Assembly (NCBI RefSeq): GCF_001422045.1
Contig: NZ_LMLW01000007.1
Span: 434,001-498,000, forward strand
Reading direction: 5' to 3'
DNA from: Sphingomonas sp. Leaf242
GTDB lineage: Bacteria; Pseudomonadota; Alphaproteobacteria; Sphingomonadales; Sphingomonadaceae
DNA length: 64,000 nt
Positions 51,054 through 59,547 of the stretch are shown piece by piece. The notes under the pieces were generated by a model. That model made no database searches and had not been told where the DNA came from. It saw only the letters and a program-made list of their open reading frames with translations. A program made the position numbers and the translations under genes. Numbering within the stretch: position 1 is the first letter of the stretch; every line of letters starts with the position of its first letter.

Positions 51054-53285
51054 TTATACGAGTTCGAAGCTCTGTTTCTCGCCGGCGACCGAACTCGTCG
51101 CGACCCAGAGGTCGAACATACCAGGCTCGATCACCCAATCGCCGTCGCCCCAGAAGCGGAGGTCTTCGCGCTTCAAGGTCAGCGTCACGCGTTTCGATGC
51201 GCCCGGTGCCAGCGAGACGCGCGCGAACTCCTTGAGTTCGCGAACGGGCCGCGTGCGGCTGGCGACCCGGTCGTGGATGTAGAGCTGCACGACTTCGTCG
51301 CCGGCCCGCGCGCCGGTGTTGGTGACGGTGGCGGTGACGGCGAGCGTATCGGTCATTTGCGCCGGCACGACGACGTTCGAGACCGAAAAGCTGGTGTAGC
51401 TCAGGCCGTGCCCGAACGGGTAGAGCGCTTCGTTCTTCGTCTCGCGGTAGCGCGATTTGTATTCCTGGCTGCCCGTATCCGGTGCCGGGCGACCGGTGTT
51501 CTTGTGGTTGTAGAAATAGGGTTCCTGGCCGCTCTCGTTGGGGAAGCTCGCGGACAGCTTGGCGGACGGGTTGACGTCGCCGAACAGCACGTCGGCGATC
51601 GCGTTGCCGCTTTCGGACCCGAGAAACCACGTCGCCAGGATCGCCGGCGCATCCTTGACGGCACCGTGCAAGGCGAGCGCGCGGCCGTGGCGGAGCAGCA
51701 CGATGACCGGCTTGCCCGTCGCCGCGACGGCTTCGGCGAGCGCCATCTGCGGGGCAGGGATCGTGATCTCGGTGCGCGATTGCGCTTCGCCCGACATGAG
51801 CTGCGATTCGCCGACCGCGAGCAGGACGATATCCGCAGCGTTCGCAGCGGCGACCGCTGTCGCGATCCCGCCGGGCAGGGGGGCTTCGATCTCGGAGCCC
51901 TGCGCCGTCGTCACGGTCAGCCCGCGTGCGCGAAGTCCTTGCGCGATCGAGACGTTGAGCTTTTCGTCGGCCATGAACGCCCAGGTGCCGACGACGTTCT
52001 TGCGGTCCTCGGCGAACGGCCCGATCACCGCGATCCGGCCGGGGTTCTTCTTCAACGGCAACAGGTTGCTGTCGTTCTTTAGCAAAACGATCGAGCGCGC
52101 GCCGGCCTCACGGCTGAGCTTCAGCATGGCGGGCGTCGAGACGCTGGTGCGTTCGGCCTTCCGGCTGACCGAGCGATAGGGGTTGTCGAACAACCCGATC
52201 GCATCCTTCAGGTGGAGCACGCGGCGCACGCCTTCGTCGAGCCGCGCGACCGGGACTTCGCCCTTCTCGACGAGGTCGGGCAGCCACAGATTGAACAGGT
52301 TCGACTGCATGGCCATGTCCATGCCCGCTATGAACGCCTTCTTCGCGGCGTCGCGGCCGTCCTTGGCATAGCCGTGCGCGATCAGTTCCTCATCGGCCGT
52401 GTAGTCGCCGACGACCATCCCGCGGAACCGCCATTGCCCGCGCAGGAGGTCGGTCATCAGCCAGTGATTGCCGCTGGAAGGAACGCCGTCGATATCGTTG
52501 AACGCGCTCATCAACGTCGCGATCCCTGCGTCGACCGCGGCCTTGAACGGCGCGAGATGGACCTCGTGCAGCGTAGCGGGGGAGATCTCGGTAAAATTGT
52601 AATCCTGGCCGCCCGAGACCGCGCCATATGCGGCGAAATGCTTGGCGCAGGCCGCAACGCGGGTCGGATCGCGCAGATCGTCCCCCTGGAAACCGCGCAC
52701 GCGCGCCTTGGCCAGCTGGATGCCCAAATACGGGTCCTCGCCGGAGCCTTCCGCGACGCGGCCCCAGCGCTGGTCGCGCGCGACGTCGACCATCGGCGCG
52801 AAGGTCCAGTGAATGCCGAGCGCGGTGGTTTCCAGTGCCGCAGCGCGCGCGGTGCGCTCGGCGAGGTCGGGATCGAACGCGCAGGCCTCGGCGATCGGCA
52901 GCGGGTAGGCGGTGCGCAGGCCGTGGATCACGTCGCCGGCGAAGATCAGCGGGATCTTGAGCCGCGTGGCCATCGCCGCATCCTGCGCAGCCTTCGCGCC
53001 GGTGTAGCCGACGCCGTTGAACAGCATGCCGATCTGGCCGGTCTTGATCCGGGCGATCTGCTCGGCCGCGCCGCCGGTCGCGAGACCGGGATTGAACGGC
53101 ACGCCGATCGGGCGGATCTGATCGGAGAAGCAGCTGAGCTGGCCCGCCTTTTCGGCCGGGGTCATCTTCGCGATGAGGCTCTCGATCCGGTCGTTCTGCG
53201 CGAGTGCGGCGGTCGAGCCGAGCGAGAGGCCAGCGATGGCCGCGCCGCCGGTCAGTATCTGGCGGCGATCTAGAATGGGCGACAT
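51054..53285 (-). CDS. bglX: Periplasmic beta-glucosidase, GH3 family
   Basis: This 743-residue enzyme has an exported N-terminus (MSPILDRRQILTGGAAIAGL, a twin-arginine-like signal with Arg7-Arg8) and the GH3 domain: FAGDVIHGLRTAYPLPIAEA, ALETTALGIHWTFAPMVDVA, RDQRWGRVAEGSGEDPYLG, ACAKHFAAYGAVSGGQDYN and the nucleophile Asp in GMVVGDYTADEELIAHG. The GH3 C-terminal domain and a fibronectin-III-like end (VSNVVVPAQ...VTVTN) follow. It hydrolyses beta-glucosides or xylosides in the periplasm. Length and order match BglX. Confidence 0.93.
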   Translation of the reverse strand: MSPILDRRQILTGGAAIAGLSLGSTAALAQNDRIESLIAKMTPAEKAGQLSCFSDQIRPIGVPFNPGLATGGAAEQIARIKTGQIGMLFNGVGYTGAKAAQDAAMATRLKIPLIFAGDVIHGLRTAYPLPIAEACAFDPDLAERTARAAALETTALGIHWTFAPMVDVARDQRWGRVAEGSGEDPYLGIQLAKARVRGFQGDDLRDPTRVAACAKHFAAYGAVSGGQDYNFTEISPATLHEVHLAPFKAAVDAGIATLMSAFNDIDGVPSSGNHWLMTDLLRGQWRFRGMVVGDYTADEELIAHGYAKDGRDAAKKAFIAGMDMAMQSNLFNLWLPDLVEKGEVPVARLDEGVRRVLHLKDAIGLFDNPYRSVSRKAERTSVSTPAMLKLSREAGARSIVLLKNDSNLLPLKKNPGRIAVIGPFAEDRKNVVGTWAFMADEKLNVSIAQGLRARGLTVTTAQGSEIEAPLPGGIATAVAAANAADIVLLAVGESQLMSGEAQSRTEITIPAPQMALAEAVAATGKPVIVLLRHGRALALHGAVKDAPAILATWFLGSESGNAIADVLFGDVNPSAKLSASFPNESGQEPYFYNHKNTGRPAPDTGSQEYKSRYRETKNEALYPFGHGLSYTSFSVSNVVVPAQMTDTLAVTATVTNTGARAGDEVVQLYIHDRVASRTRPVRELKEFARVSLAPGASKRVTLTLKREDLRFWGDGDWVIEPGMFDLWVATSSVAGEKQSFELV

Positions 53286-53322
53286 GTCCTGCTCCTCAGT
53301 CTTTGAAGCGGACTAGTCGCTG

Positions 53323-53356
53323 GACCACGGTTCCGCAAATCCGCGGAACCGTGGTC
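53323..53356. repeat. Perfect 14-base inverted repeat
   Basis: GACCACGGTTCCGC and GCGGAACCGTGGTC enclose AAATCC. It lies nine bases after the htpG stop on the minus strand and 38 bases upstream of the beta-glucosidase start. It resembles the arm of family A (CGGAACGGTGG), so it may be a degenerate member or a terminator for htpG. No T-run is present. Confidence 0.6.
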
Positions 53357-53364
53357 GAGGTCGC

Positions 53365-55269
53365 TCAGCCCAACGCGCGCGTGAACAGCCGCGACAGGCG
53401 GGCGGAGAAGGCGCGGGCATCGACCGGGCGCTCGCCATCGGCGATCTGCGCTTCGTCGAACAGCAGGTGCGCGGCGTCCTCGCGCAGCGCCGTCTCGTCC
53501 TCGCCGAGCGCGGCCAGCTTGGCGATCAGCGCAGAACGCGGGTTGATCTCCAGCACCGGCTTGGCGGCGGGCATCGCCTGACCGCTTGCGGCGAGGATCC
53601 GCTCGAGCTGACGGTCCATGCCGCTATCGGCCGCGACCAGGCAGACCGCGCTGTCGGTCAGACGCTCCGACGCGCGGACCTCCGAGACCGCATCGGCGAG
53701 CGTCGTCTTCACGAACGCGATGAAGTCCGCGACTTGCGGCGTGGTGTCGGCCGTCGGTGCTTCGATACCGTCGACCAGCGGGATCAGGCCGAGATCGGCA
53801 GCGCCCTGCGTCACCGACTTGAACGGCTTGCCGTCGTGATCGATACCCGCCGTCACCCAGAAGCCGTCGACCGAGTCCGGCAGCAACAGCACTTCGATCC
53901 CACGCGCGCGGAACCCTTCGAGCTGCGGCGAGGCCTCTAGTCGGTCGAGATCGGTACCGACCGCGTAATAGATCGCGGTCTGGTTGTCCTTCATCGCCGC
54001 GACATAGTCGGCGACAGAACGCCATGCGCCGGCCGACGTCGTGGTCTTGAACCGTGCGAGTTTCAGCAGGGCCTCGCGCCGTTCGAAATCCTCGTACAGC
54101 CCTTCCTTCAGGACCGCGCCGAAATTCTCCCAGATCTTCGCATAGGCATCCGCATCGCGGGTCGCGAGCTTGTCGAATTCGCCGAGCACGCGGCCGGTGA
54201 CGCCCTTGCGGATCGCGGCGAGCATCGGGCTCTCCTGGATCATCTCGCGCGAGACGTTGAGCGGCAGGTCTGACGAATCCACCAGCCCGCGCATGAAGCG
54301 GAGATAGCGCGGCAAAACCTCGGCGTCGTCGGTGATGAAGACGCGCTTCACGTACAGCTTCATACGGCCGTTGCGGTCGGGATCGAACAGGTCGAACGGC
54401 TTTGCGCCGGGGACATAGGCGAGCACCGAATATTCGTGCAGCCCCTCCGCGCGGTAGTGCAGCGTCAGCGCGGGCTCGTCGAACTGGCCGGAGACGCTGC
54501 GATAGAAATCGGCATAGTCCTCCGTGCTGATCTCGGACTTCGGCTTGGTCCAGAGCGCGGCGCCGTCGGCGATCTCGACCGGCTCGGCGTCGGGCGTTTC
54601 GCGGAGCGTGATGGGGACGGGGACATGGCCCGACTGGTCCTTGATCAGCCGTTCGACGGTATAACGCTCGGTGAAGGACGTCGCGTCTTCCAACAGATGG
54701 AGCACGACGCGGGTCCCGCGAGCGGGCGCCTCGGCAGGGTCGATCGGCGCGATCGTGTAGGTGCCGAGGCCGTCCGACGACCAGACCGACGCGGTGTCGG
54801 CGCCAGCGCGGCGCGATATCACGTCGACCTTCGATGCGACCATGAACGCGGAATAGAAGCCGACGCCGAACTGGCCGATCAACTGCGCACCGTCCGAGCC
54901 GGTCGAGGCGGCGATACGGTCCATGAACGCCTTGGTGCCCGAGCGCGCGATCGTGCCGAGCGCCTCGGCCATGTCGTCGGCGGTCATGCCGATGCCGTTG
55001 TCCTCGATCGTCAGCGTCTTGGCGTCGGGATCGAGCGTTATGGCGATCTGCGTGCGGGCTTCGTCGCCCAGCAATTCGGGGGCACTCAACGCCTCATAGC
55101 GCAGCTTCTCGCACGCATCGGCCGCATTCGAGATCAGCTCGCGCAGGAACACGGTCTTATCAGAATAGACCGAGTGCACCATCATGTGCAGCAATCGCGA
55201 GACATCCGCTTCGAACGCGTGCGTTTCGGCAGGCTGCGTTTCCGCGGCTTGAACGGTTTCGTTGGTCAT
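53365..55269 (-). CDS. htpG: Molecular chaperone HtpG (bacterial Hsp90)
   Basis: This 634-residue chaperone has the Hsp90 N-terminal ATPase motifs: ELISNAADACEKLRYEAL, DNGIGMTADDM, GTIARSGTKAF, GQFGVGFYSAFMVAS and YVKRVFITDDAE, FMRGLVDSSDLPLNVSREMI of the middle domain. The C-terminal dimerisation domain is present. It helps fold client proteins in the cytoplasm. A divergent promoter region of 168 bases separates it from the cyclophilin gene. Confidence 0.96.
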   Translation of the reverse strand: MTNETVQAAETQPAETHAFEADVSRLLHMMVHSVYSDKTVFLRELISNAADACEKLRYEALSAPELLGDEARTQIAITLDPDAKTLTIEDNGIGMTADDMAEALGTIARSGTKAFMDRIAASTGSDGAQLIGQFGVGFYSAFMVASKVDVISRRAGADTASVWSSDGLGTYTIAPIDPAEAPARGTRVVLHLLEDATSFTERYTVERLIKDQSGHVPVPITLRETPDAEPVEIADGAALWTKPKSEISTEDYADFYRSVSGQFDEPALTLHYRAEGLHEYSVLAYVPGAKPFDLFDPDRNGRMKLYVKRVFITDDAEVLPRYLRFMRGLVDSSDLPLNVSREMIQESPMLAAIRKGVTGRVLGEFDKLATRDADAYAKIWENFGAVLKEGLYEDFERREALLKLARFKTTTSAGAWRSVADYVAAMKDNQTAIYYAVGTDLDRLEASPQLEGFRARGIEVLLLPDSVDGFWVTAGIDHDGKPFKSVTQGAADLGLIPLVDGIEAPTADTTPQVADFIAFVKTTLADAVSEVRASERLTDSAVCLVAADSGMDRQLERILAASGQAMPAAKPVLEINPRSALIAKLAALGEDETALREDAAHLLFDEAQIADGERPVDARAFSARLSRLFTRALG

Positions 55270-55437
55270 GGGCTGTTACGGCTCTCTTATGGGTAATGAC
55301 GGTCGAGAGTTGGCCGGCTCGGAGGGTGATTTCAAGAGCGCGTCGTCGTCGGACAGGGTGCCTCAAGCCGGCCGATGTTGCGTCGGCAGCGCTTGGCGGT
55401 TAGCGGGCCTCGATCAGCCGCTATGGGAATGATCGAC

Positions 55438-56115
55438 ATGCGCCGTTTTATCATCGGGTTGGCGGGGGTGTTGAGCCTCACGACCGCGGTCGGGGCGCAG
55501 CCTGCGTCGCGCGGCACATCGGTCACCAGGCCCGGGATCGTGCGGGTCCGGATCGTTACATCGGAAGGGCCGATCCTGCTGGCGCTTGACGCGCGTCATG
55601 CGCCCAAGACGACGCAGAATTTCCTCGAATATGTCGACGACGGGCGCTTGGACGGGACCGACTTCTACCGCGCAAGCCGGCAGAAATCGGCGCCGAAAAC
55701 GGGGTTCATCCAGGCGGGAATCCGCACCGACGCACGGCGGATCCTGCCGCCGTTCCCGCTCGAGACGACGGCGATGACCGGGATCAAGCACGGCGATGCG
55801 ACGATTTCTATGGCGCGCGGGATGAACCCGGCTTCGGCAGGGGGTAATTTCTTCATAACCGTCGGCCCGGCGCCGGCGATGGACGCGCGTGCGGGATATC
55901 CGGGGTATGCGGCGTTCGGGCACGTCATCGCCGGGATGGACGTGGTGAAGCGCATCCTCGCCAAGCCGACCGGTGGCGGGATGGATGCGTTCAAGGACCA
56001 GATGATCCTGAAGCGCGTGGCGCTGGTCAGCGCGCAACGGCTCGACGGCGTGGCGAAGCCGACCGGGTTGCCGAAGGCGTGGCTGATCAGGGTGCGGCCT
56101 GATCGGCGGAGATGA
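55438..56115 (+). CDS. Secreted cyclophilin-type peptidyl-prolyl isomerase
   Basis: This 225-residue protein has a signal peptide (MRRFIIGLAGVLSLTTAVGA) and a cyclophilin domain: VRIVTSEGPILLALDARHAP, KTTQNFLEYVDDGRLDGTDF, ISMARGMNPASAGGNFFITV and YAAFGHVIAGMDVVKRILAK. It probably isomerises prolyl bonds in the periplasm. Alternative in-frame starts exist at 55423 and 55429; 55438 gives the cleanest signal peptide with GGGA upstream. The spacing to htpG suggests a protein-folding neighbourhood. Confidence 0.9.
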   Translation: MRRFIIGLAGVLSLTTAVGAQPASRGTSVTRPGIVRVRIVTSEGPILLALDARHAPKTTQNFLEYVDDGRLDGTDFYRASRQKSAPKTGFIQAGIRTDARRILPPFPLETTAMTGIKHGDATISMARGMNPASAGGNFFITVGPAPAMDARAGYPGYAAFGHVIAGMDVVKRILAKPTGGGMDAFKDQMILKRVALVSAQRLDGVAKPTGLPKAWLIRVRPDRRR

Positions 56116-56163
56116 ATGCTTCGTCGTCCCTTGCTGGTTCCGCGCCGATCGGTGCGACCGTGT

Positions 56164-56270
56164 CAACCGCCCGGCGGAGGCCGGGGTCCAATGGGAAAGG
56201 TCGCGGTAACGGAGGGTAGTCCTCTGCTATCGACGTCCCCCAATCGAACCCCGGTCTTCGCTGGGGTGGT
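56164..56270. repeat. Intergenic inverted-repeat element, family C copy 3
   Basis: This copy is more degenerate: left arm CAACCGCCCGGCGGAGGCCG, right arm CCCCGGTCTTCGCTGGGGTG. The conserved centre is present (GGGAAAGGTCGCGGTAACGG and CGTCCCCCAAT). Like the other two copies it lies between convergent genes, here the cyclophilin and the FAD oxidoreductase. Confidence 0.85.
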
Positions 56271-56293
56271 ATTTTGGGAGCTCGTCTCGGACG

Positions 56294-57910
56294 TCACGCA
56301 GTCAGGCTGAGCGCGACCGCCTCCGCCACCTTGATACCGTCCACCGCCGCCGAGAGAATCCCCCCCGCATAGCCAGCGCCTTCGCCCGCAGGGAAAAGCC
56401 CGGCGGTGTTAAGACTCACGAAATCGTCGCCGCGGGTGATGCGCACCGGCGACGACGTACGCGTCTCCACTCCCGTCAGCACCGCGTCCGGATGATCGTA
56501 ACCGGGAATCTCGCGACCGAACGCCGGCAATGCTTCGCGGAGCGCGGTGATTGCGAACTCGGGTAGGCATTCGGAGAGGTCGGTCATGTGCACGCCCGGC
56601 TTGTAGGACGGTATCACCGAGCCCAGCGCGGTCGACGCGCGGCCGGCGAGCAGATCGCCGATGCGTTGTGCGGGCGCCTTGTAGTTCGAGCCGCCGGCGA
56701 CGTAGGCGCGCGATTCCCAGTGGCGTTGCAGTTCGATGCCAGCGAGCGGGTGGCCGGGATAGTCGCGCTCCGGGTCGATGCCGATGACGATCCCCGAGTT
56801 CGCATTGCGTTCGTTGCGCGAATACTGGCTCATGCCGTTGGTCGCGACGCGGCCCTCCTCGGAGGTCGCGGCGACGACGGTGCCGCCTGGGCACATGCAG
56901 AAGCTGTAGACGGTCCGCCCGTTCTTGCAGTGGTGCGACAGGCTGTACGCCGCTGCACCGAGATCGGGATGGCCGGCGCACGGCCCGAACCGTGCTTCGT
57001 CGATCCACGATTGCGGATGCTCGATGCGGACGCCGATCGAGAACGGCTTGGCTTCGACATGGACGCCCTTCGCATGGAGCATCTCGAACGTGTCGCGCGC
57101 GCTGTGGCCGACCGCGAAGACGACGTGGTTGGCTTCGAGATAGTCGCCGGTGCTCAGGTGGAGGCCGCGTAGCTGGCGGGTGCCTGACTCTTCGGCGATG
57201 TCGAGACCGTCGACGCGCGTCGAGAAGCGGTATTCGCCGCCGAGCGCCTCGATCGTCTCGCGCATGCTCTCGACCATCGTGACGAGGCGGAAAGTGCCGA
57301 TATGCGGATGTGCTTCGGTCAGGATTTCGGGTGGCGCACCGGCTTTCACGAACTCGGTCAGAACTTTACGGCCGAGGTGGCGCGGGTCCTTGATCTGGCT
57401 CCAGAGCTTGCCGTCGGAGAAGGTGCCGGCGCCGCCCTCGCCGAACTGAACGTTGGATTCGGGGTTGAGGACGCTTTTGCGCCACAAGCCCCAGGTGTCC
57501 TTGGTGCGCTCGCGGACGACTTTACCGCGGTCGAGAATGATCGGGCGGAACCCCATCTGCGCGAGGATCAGGCCCGCGAATAGTCCGCACGGGCCTGCAC
57601 CGACCACGACCGGGCGGGGGCCGGTGTAGCTCGCGCCGCCCTTGGTGACGAAACGGTAGCCGGTAACCGGCGTGCGCTGGACGTGGCGATCCTTGCGGAA
57701 GCGCGTGAGGACGGTGTCCTCGTTCTTCAGCGTGACGTCGACCGAATAGACGAGCTGGATGTCCATCTTGTCGCGGGCATCATGCGCACGGCGCGCCACG
57801 GTGTAACGGATCAGGTCGCGCGGGGTGACGCGCAGGCGGTCGCGGATCGCGGCGGGAAGCGCTTCGTCGGCGTGGTTGAGCGGCAGCTTGAGGTCGGTAA
57901 TGCGGAGCAT
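56294..57910 (-). CDS. FAD-dependent oxidoreductase (COG2509 type)
   Basis: This 538-residue flavoprotein starts at MLRITDLKLPLNHADEALP (an open frame continues upstream to 58762 but runs through the cobO gene and repeats). The dinucleotide-binding motif is PVVVGAGPCGLFAGLILAQM (about residues 97-116), with a second FAD region in SLNTAGLFPAGEGAGYAGG at the end. Blocks NPESNVQFGEGGAGTFSDGK and MCPGGTVVAATSEEGRVATN match COG2509 uncharacterised FAD dehydrogenases. Substrate unknown. It is divergent from cobO, 57 bases apart. Confidence 0.87.
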   Translation of the reverse strand: MLRITDLKLPLNHADEALPAAIRDRLRVTPRDLIRYTVARRAHDARDKMDIQLVYSVDVTLKNEDTVLTRFRKDRHVQRTPVTGYRFVTKGGASYTGPRPVVVGAGPCGLFAGLILAQMGFRPIILDRGKVVRERTKDTWGLWRKSVLNPESNVQFGEGGAGTFSDGKLWSQIKDPRHLGRKVLTEFVKAGAPPEILTEAHPHIGTFRLVTMVESMRETIEALGGEYRFSTRVDGLDIAEESGTRQLRGLHLSTGDYLEANHVVFAVGHSARDTFEMLHAKGVHVEAKPFSIGVRIEHPQSWIDEARFGPCAGHPDLGAAAYSLSHHCKNGRTVYSFCMCPGGTVVAATSEEGRVATNGMSQYSRNERNANSGIVIGIDPERDYPGHPLAGIELQRHWESRAYVAGGSNYKAPAQRIGDLLAGRASTALGSVIPSYKPGVHMTDLSECLPEFAITALREALPAFGREIPGYDHPDAVLTGVETRTSSPVRITRGDDFVSLNTAGLFPAGEGAGYAGGILSAAVDGIKVAEAVALSLTA

Positions 57911-57967
57911 GTCGGTCGCTCTAGCGCCGCGCGGCGCGATCCGCCATCGGGAGCGCGAGAGGACTTG

Positions 57968-58570
57968 ATGATGCGAACCGACGAAGAACAGAATGCCAAG
58001 AGCGCTAAGCGCAAGGAGGTCCATGATAAGATCGTCGCGAGCAAGACGATCGAGAAAGGCCTCATCATCGTCCACACCGGCAAGGGCAAGGGCAAGTCGA
58101 CCGCCGCGTTCGGCATGGCGGTGCGGATGATCGGGCATGGGCGCAAGGTGGGCGTGGTGCAGTTCGTCAAGGGTGCGATGACGACCGGCGAGAAGGCGAT
58201 CTTCGATGCGTTCCCGGAGCTGTGCGAGTTCAAGCCGATGGGGGAGGGCTTCACCTGGGACACGCAGGATCGCGCGCGCGATATCGCGGTGGCGCGCGAG
58301 GCTTGGGACGAGGTGAAGCGGATGGTTGCCGATCCGTCGTACGCGATGGTGGTGGCGGACGAGCTGAACATCGTTTTGCGGTATGAGTATCTGCCGGTCG
58401 ACGAGGTGCTGGCGGTGTTGGCGGCGAAGCCCGAGATGACGCATGTCGTGGTGACCGGGCGGAACGCGCCGGATGCGCTGATCGAGGTGGCGGATCTGGT
58501 AACCGAGATGACGCAGGTGAAGCATCCGTTCCGGTCGGGGGTCAAGGCGCAGGCGGGTGTGGAGTTCTAG
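57968..58570 (+). CDS. cobO: Cob(I)yrinic acid a,c-diamide adenosyltransferase
   Basis: This 200-residue enzyme adenosylates the corrinoid using ATP. Features: Walker A HTGKGKGKSTAAFGMAVRMI (about residues 38-57), VVQFVKGAMTTGEKAIF and the KEVHDKIVASKT N-terminal segment typical of CobO/BtuR, and DELNIVLRYEYLPVDEV. A GAGAGGA site precedes the ATG; an adjacent ATG one codon later is possible. Its position just before the riboswitch-led cob operon supports a role in adenosylcobalamin synthesis, but it is upstream of the riboswitch and not obviously controlled by it. Confidence 0.94.
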   Translation: MMRTDEEQNAKSAKRKEVHDKIVASKTIEKGLIIVHTGKGKGKSTAAFGMAVRMIGHGRKVGVVQFVKGAMTTGEKAIFDAFPELCEFKPMGEGFTWDTQDRARDIAVAREAWDEVKRMVADPSYAMVVADELNIVLRYEYLPVDEVLAVLAAKPEMTHVVVTGRNAPDALIEVADLVTEMTQVKHPFRSGVKAQAGVEF

Positions 58571-58617
58571 GCGCGTTTCAGACGGCGGTTGGGTCGGTCG
58601 CGCTGCCGACCCAACCG

Positions 58618-58701
58618 CCGTCATCCTGACGAAAGTCAGGACCCAGAGCCACGAAGGCTGCCGCCCGTAACCCTGGGTCCTGACTTTCGTCAGGATGACG
58701 G
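58618..58701. repeat. Intergenic inverted-repeat element, family B copy 2
   Basis: 84 bases with arms CCGTCATCCTGACGAAAGTC and complement ending GATGACGG, the same length and layout as 3671-3754. It lies between cobO and the cobalamin riboswitch, where it may terminate cobO transcription. Confidence 0.85.
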
Positions 58702-58783
58702 GCGGGCGGTTGACCTGCTGGTGAGAACGCCCAACTGCGCACCGCCGTCTTGCGTCCCCCAAGCCTCCCGCCTATCGCTCCCC

Positions 58784-58958
58784 CCGCGACAGGTTCCCCC
58801 GATGCTGGCGCGGAGGGGGATGAAAATGGGAACGGGAAACACCCGGCTGCCCCTGCAACTGTACGCGGCGAGCCATCGTGCCTCATGCCATTGGGATATT
58901 CCCGAGAAGGCGGCGCGGACGGCGTTGACCCGCGAGCCAGGAGACCTGCCCGTCGCGG
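58784..58958 (+). promoter_or_regulatory. Cobalamin riboswitch
   Basis: This 175-base RNA element has the conserved core of the AdoCbl riboswitch in order: GGGAACGGGAAACACCCGG, then CTGCCCCTGCAACTGTACGC, GGCGAGC, CATGCCATTGGG, GAGAAGGCGGCGCGGACGGC, TTGACCCGCGAGCCAGGAGA and the B12 box AGCCAGGAGACCTGCC (58935-58950). The closing helix P1 pairs CCGCGAC (58784-58790) with GTCGCGG (58952-58958). It precedes DUF1636-cobT-cobC-cobS and should reduce their expression when cobalamin is plentiful. Confidence 0.93.
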
Positions 58959-59098
58959 TCGTCTTTCGTCCGGCCAGGGTGCGCCGAACGGACGGGTAAC
59001 ACCCCGAGCGACGACATCGCTTCGCGTCGCGCGGAGGCTGGAGGCGCGCGCCTTTGGCCCTTCGCGTGGTGCGGGACCGACTGTCTGAAGGGGTTCCT

Positions 59099-59146
59099 AT
59101 GCCAAGCTTACATCATTTTAAGATCGTCCGGGAGCGGACATGCTGA
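59099..59146 (+). CDS. Possible 15-residue leader peptide upstream of DUF1636
   Basis: A short ORF (MPSLHHFKIVRERTC) follows a strong site GAAGGGG (59087-59093) and ends inside the start of DUF1636, overlapping it by seven bases in another frame. Its codons TTA, CAT, CAT and TTT are AT-rich against the surroundings. It could couple translation between the riboswitch and DUF1636. It may also be a chance frame. Confidence 0.4.
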   Translation: MPSLHHFKIVRERTC

Positions 59147-59547
59147 ACCCGGTCGAAGACGGCGTCGCGGTGGTCGCGTGCAACACGTGTCGCCATTCCA
59201 CCGACGCGCGCGATGACGAGCACGGTCAGCGCGGCGGCGCGCGGCTGGTCAGCGCGCTGAAGGCGGTGCAGGCGAGCGATCCCGCTTATGCCGACGTCGC
59301 GGTGCAGGAGATGCCGTGCCTGTTCGCGTGCCAGGATTTCTGCACCATCCATCTGCGCGCACCCGCCAAGGTTGGCTATGTGCTCGGCAGGTTCGAGCCG
59401 ACCGAAGACGCCGCGCGTGCGATCCTCGAGTACGCGCGTCTCTACGGCGAGAGCGCGTTCGGGCAGGTGCCGTTCAAGCAATGGCCGCAGGGGGTGAAGG
59501 GTCACTTCATCACGCGCACGCCGCCCGCCGGGTTCGTCGTCGAATGA
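59140..59547 (+). CDS. DUF1636 protein, cobalamin-cluster associated
   Basis: This 135-residue protein has five cysteines in a [2Fe-2S]/thioredoxin-like pattern: CNTC (14, 17), then CLFACQDFC (60, 64, 68), typical of DUF1636 proteins, which accompany cobalamin and cobalt genes. It is probably a small cytoplasmic metal-binding or redox protein. It is the first main gene after the cobalamin riboswitch and overlaps cobT by four bases (ATGA). The function is not known. Confidence 0.85.
   Translation: MLNPVEDGVAVVACNTCRHSTDARDDEHGQRGGARLVSALKAVQASDPAYADVAVQEMPCLFACQDFCTIHLRAPAKVGYVLGRFEPTEDAARAILEYARLYGESAFGQVPFKQWPQGVKGHFITRTPPAGFVVE

Noticed and set aside
56294..58762. Single 822-residue frame covering the FAD oxidoreductase and its upstream region
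   Set aside because: The frame upstream of 57910 is antisense to cobO and passes through a family B repeat; the oxidoreductase starts at MLRITDLKLPL.
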